A stretch of DNA of 64,000 nt from Nitrospira_E sp052156535. GTDB lineage: Bacteria > Nitrospirota > Nitrospiria > Nitrospirales > UBA8639. Below, in pieces: positions 62,001 to 64,000 of the stretch (its first letter is position 1; the number at the start of each line of letters is the position of its first letter). The stretch is taken from NCBI RefSeq assembly GCF_052156535.1, contig NZ_JBQKUP010000038.1:1-64000 (forward strand). Reading direction: 5' to 3'. Made by a program: the position numbers and the translations under genes. The notes beneath the pieces are model-generated. The model did no database searches. It was not told the DNA's origin and saw only the letters and a program-made list of their open reading frames with translations.

Positions 62001-63410
62001 CCGGCAGGAAATCACATCCATGCGGGAAAACGGGGGATTGCCGACGAGATTATGAAAAGAAAAAATGCATAACTCGCGTATTTCCTTGGCAACCTGATAG
62101 CCGGAACCCTCCTGTTCAAAGAACTGAAATAGTCGATCGGGTGGCACATCTTCCCGAATGCTCTCCGGATATCGTCCACGGCGGGCAAAATCCAATGCCC
62201 GTTCATCAATATCCGTCCCGAAGATTTGAATAGGGATGCTGAGATCTTCCCGATGGAGATATTCATAAAAGAGCATAGCCAGCGAATACGCTTCTTCTCC
62301 CGTCGAACAACCCGGTACCCAGACCCGGATGGCTTCATCGTTTTGCTTGGATTTCACGATCTTGGGAACGATCGTGCCGGAGAAAAACGTAAACGCGTCC
62401 GAATCTCTAAAAAATTGCGTCACACCGATTAACAGCTCCTTAAACAGCCCATCGACTTCCTCCGGGTCCTCACGCAATCGTTTGACATATTTCGCGGGAG
62501 AGGCAATGTGCAGAATCTGCATGCGCCGCTGAACCCGCCGACCCATCGTATTTCGTTTGTAGCCACTGAAATCGTGTCCGGTCCGACGATGCAGATGCGA
62601 ACAAATCACGTCTAAGTGATTCAGCGCTTCTGTACGAAGGGTTTCCAGTCCCTTGCCGTCCCGTAGTTCGTATAAATATTTTGCATAGAGAATCAGCACC
62701 TCCGCGATGGCTTCGACCGGTAGGATATGATCGATCAATCCGGTCAGAATGGCACTCGTCGGCATTCCGGAGAATTGGGCCGTTTCGGCCGTTTGGGCAA
62801 TCGTTACCCCGCCATGCTCCTTCACGGATCGAAGCCCGACTGCTCCGTCGGACCCTGCGCCGGACAGAATCACCCCGATGGCAAATGGACCCTGATCTTC
62901 GGCCAGGGATTGGAAAAACTTATCGATGGGCGTGCGAAGGCCATGCAATTGTGAAGGACGGTCCACTCGCAAAAATCCCCCATCGATGCTCAATTGCGTG
63001 TTAGGAGGAATGATATAAATATGATTGGGTTCGACTAACGTTTCATCTACCGCCACATGAATCGGCAAGGAGGTCTTCCGCGTCAGCAATTCCGGCATCA
63101 GGCTTTCACGATCGGGAGCCAGGTGCTGGATCACCACAAAACCCATTCCGCTATCGTCAGGAAGCGTTGAAAAGAACCCGCCTAATGCCTCAAGCCCTCC
63201 GGCCGAAGCGCCGATCCCGACTATGGGAAACGAATTGGATGAGGTGTCAGTGGCCACCCCCTGGGAATGTGGTGAAGGCGTTGGTGTTGAAGCAGGAGCC
63301 TTGGGGCTAGTTGAGGACTTCCGTGGTTTTTTAACGGGCGCGGATCTTTTCGGTGAGGGGAAAAGCGAGGATTTCCCTTGAGACTTGGAAGAGTTTTTTT
63401 TTGTAGTCAC
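59046..63410 (-). CDS. CheB-CheR-PAS-GAF-histidine kinase-REC fusion protein
   Basis: The protein has 1454 residues starting at GTG 63410. A basic, Pro/Ser-rich N-terminus (1-60) is followed by CheB methylesterase (60-250; Ser69, His96, Asp188), CheR methyltransferase (270-525; VPGCSTGEEAYSLAM at 365-379), and a long Glu-rich coiled-coil (about 690-775, heptads of ELQSxNEEL). Then PAS, GAF, HisKA_3 (TEERERRRIATELHDYLGQ), HATPase (ELLLNVKKHAQ, DRGCGFDLS) and a C-terminal NarL-like receiver (VVLADDHPIFREGLGTMLNA, VVVMDINMP). Opposing methyl transfer and hydrolysis activities sit in one protein with a kinase, as in other CheBR-fusion kinases. No membrane segment is seen. Confidence 0.9.
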   Translation of the reverse strand: MTTKKNSSKSQGKSSLFPSPKRSAPVKKPRKSSTSPKAPASTPTPSPHSQGVATDTSSNSFPIVGIGASAGGLEALGGFFSTLPDDSGMGFVVIQHLAPDRESLMPELLTRKTSLPIHVAVDETLVEPNHIYIIPPNTQLSIDGGFLRVDRPSQLHGLRTPIDKFFQSLAEDQGPFAIGVILSGAGSDGAVGLRSVKEHGGVTIAQTAETAQFSGMPTSAILTGLIDHILPVEAIAEVLILYAKYLYELRDGKGLETLRTEALNHLDVICSHLHRRTGHDFSGYKRNTMGRRVQRRMQILHIASPAKYVKRLREDPEEVDGLFKELLIGVTQFFRDSDAFTFFSGTIVPKIVKSKQNDEAIRVWVPGCSTGEEAYSLAMLFYEYLHREDLSIPIQIFGTDIDERALDFARRGRYPESIREDVPPDRLFQFFEQEGSGYQVAKEIRELCIFSFHNLVGNPPFSRMDVISCRNLLIYMEPDLQNQMFAVFHYSLNPEGYLFLGASEQAEDQSRFFHPLNKRFRVFQPKELMYRTFPNFPIRGPRGRLPTPKPALFPQIQDPFTQTFDQLVREEYGPPAVLIDKECHVQYVSGRTGTYLQLPSGSVDVNLINMVTPDLRMPLRTGIFKAVKTGKEVVIPNIQLALNDDRQIVDIIVRPLFHAKQSSDLLMVVFREKGLIWKSSQAPKKYSKNEHRTIKELEQEIHTTKEHLQTALEELETSNQDLKSSNQELMSVNEELQSANEELQTSTEELQSINEELETVNAQLSGKVEELDHANSDMENLFRTTDIATLFLNADLGIQKYTPAAQKMFQFLDADLGRPITQLSSFSEDKTLMGDVREVLRSSQPKERTRRFSHDTRTFFSRMTPYQSNNNEVEGIVLTFVDITQLRNVEDQVLRFSQQQKVMADFAQLALQERDVQRVMDACVKLLSQTLPIEMAKVLEFLPGKQSLLLRAGVGWKEGLVGHAVVGTELNSQAGYTLISQKPVIVQDLSRESRFSGPSLLIDHQVTSGMSCIIRDQDGNPHGVLGVHTSSSREFEEKEVEFLQTMANILASAIHRKNIEIKLQSMTESLEGRVAERTQELVQHQHRLRQLSLDLILTEERERRRIATELHDYLGQLLVVGKIKISQLQQADLSNRQAPLVREMEESLDEALQYTRDLIPQISPPILYEFGFMAAVRWLAEKMGRYDLHVTVTSHVEDHLLNLSESDSIILYHVIRELLLNVKKHAQTQEASILFNQISPELFGIEVADRGCGFDLSSTRETHSHNEKFGLLNVQERVESLGGECEVLSTVGEGTRVLIKMPFSLPNAESEAIQPSSPAKAVEVPNSGKREESIRVVLADDHPIFREGLGTMLNACHDIQVVGEAENGEQAVELVQALHPDVVVMDINMPVMNGIEATRLIKAGYPSIYVIGLSMHGDQIVTKNFAEAGGDEYVSKGDSFGSFAEVIRSSQKNR

Positions 63411-63630
63411 TATAAGTCTTGACTTTCATTGAGGCGTGGATCTTACCCTACCTCACGGTTTCAAAGAAAGAGCATGCGCCGGCGATCATCCGATTTCATC
63501 CTCCGTCTGTGGACACCACGACTCGTCAACACAAAATCAACAGTATCATTTGGTCGGATTTCAATCCGTGGACCTATCCCCCGCCACGAGTCAGGATGAT
63601 GAATGAGATGACCAGTTCGCAACACTCGTT

Positions 63631-63821
63631 GGGATTGTTGAATAATAAAGATTTTCAATGGCAAATTTGCCTAGAATTCGATTACTCATCAAAGGCTCCG
63701 GGTCGGTTCAAAAAAGTCCGTTCAGCAAGGCCGCAGCGGTTTTTACGCGCGGAGCGTACGCTGAGTACGTGAGCACGGAAAAATGGCGAGAACGCCGCTG
63801 ACGGCTTTTTTCAACAGACCC
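63631..63821 (-). mobile_element. MITE-like element, copy E (191 bp, shortest form)
   Basis: This copy is inverted relative to the others. Ends read GGGTCTGTTGAA and TTCAACAATCCC on the minus strand. A perfect target duplication, TCGTT, flanks it (63626-63630 and 63822-63826). It lacks both internal CTTCG modules, giving the shortest and probably basic form. The remaining 63827-64000 shows no recognised feature. Confidence 0.87.
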
Positions 63822-64000
63822 TCGTTCACAACTGAAACCTGTCATCATCTGATCAGAGAAATCCATTTCTCAAGCCGGGCGCTTTTTCTACACCGATGCA
63901 ATTCCGGCAGAAGATATCGGTCTTTCTCTTAATGAGATCTTCACGTTTTCTCCATTCGCAGAAGATCTTGGAAGCCGGAAATTCCCATCCAACACATTTC

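Noticed and set aside
61428..62072. 214-codon plus-strand frame
   Set aside because: Antisense shadow within the CheB-CheR fusion gene, whose domains are clear on the other strand.

Overview
The window looks like a chromosomal stretch of a Nitrospira-like bacterium (phylum Nitrospirota). That placement is an inference from gene content: circularly permuted ATP-grasp/alpha-E/transglutaminase genes, duplicated phosphate uptake, many NarL-type kinases, small zinc-ribbon proteins, YtxH, BON and PepSY proteins. It also rests on dispersed short repeats that resemble ones I associate with Nitrospira genomes. No rRNA, tRNA or CRISPR array was recognised.

Layout. At 1-230 is the 5' end of an IS110-type transposase and its upstream non-coding end. 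A cobalamin-type radical SAM protein follows (231-2435, minus). At 2.8-12.4 kb is a two-armed amidoligase/transglutaminase locus: separate alpha-E and ATP-grasp genes on the minus strand, diverging from a large transglutaminase, a fused ATP-grasp/alpha-E protein and a small transglutaminase. At 12.7-25.9 kb is a phosphate island with a lone PstS, arsR-pstSCAB, two near-identical OprO/OprP-type porins, and pstSCAB-phoU. Further phosphate-linked genes follow to about 30.6 kb: two CBS proteins, a PsiE-like protein, a 51-residue membrane peptide and a decayed CHAD gene. Several of these carry direct repeats with an 11-bp period that fit PhoB/PhoP boxes, so they probably form one phosphate-starvation regulon. 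No phoB/phoR gene is in the window.

From 31 to 39 kb the genes are mixed: zinc ribbon, DksA/TraR protein, GH15 glycosidase, phosphoesterase plus nucleotidyltransferase, lipoproteins and a metallothionein. At 39.7-42.3 kb a CarH-like cobalamin photosensor domain without a DNA-binding domain sits next to a histidine kinase with an N-terminal ABM domain. This is the strongest candidate for an undescribed signalling system. Two NarL regulators, a superoxide dismutase translationally coupled to a proline-rich microprotein, a BON protein and an exported dihaem peroxidase operon follow. From 51 to 63.4 kb come sensory genes: a PAS kinase, an Rcp1-like regulator, a hybrid kinase, an exported Lon-type protease domain, a CheB and a 1454-residue CheB-CheR-PAS-GAF-kinase-REC fusion.

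Five copies of a 191-239 bp MITE-like element (terminal inverted repeats, 5-bp target duplications) are scattered from 29.9 to 63.8 kb. They differ in length by stepwise addition of internal modules of about 24 bp.
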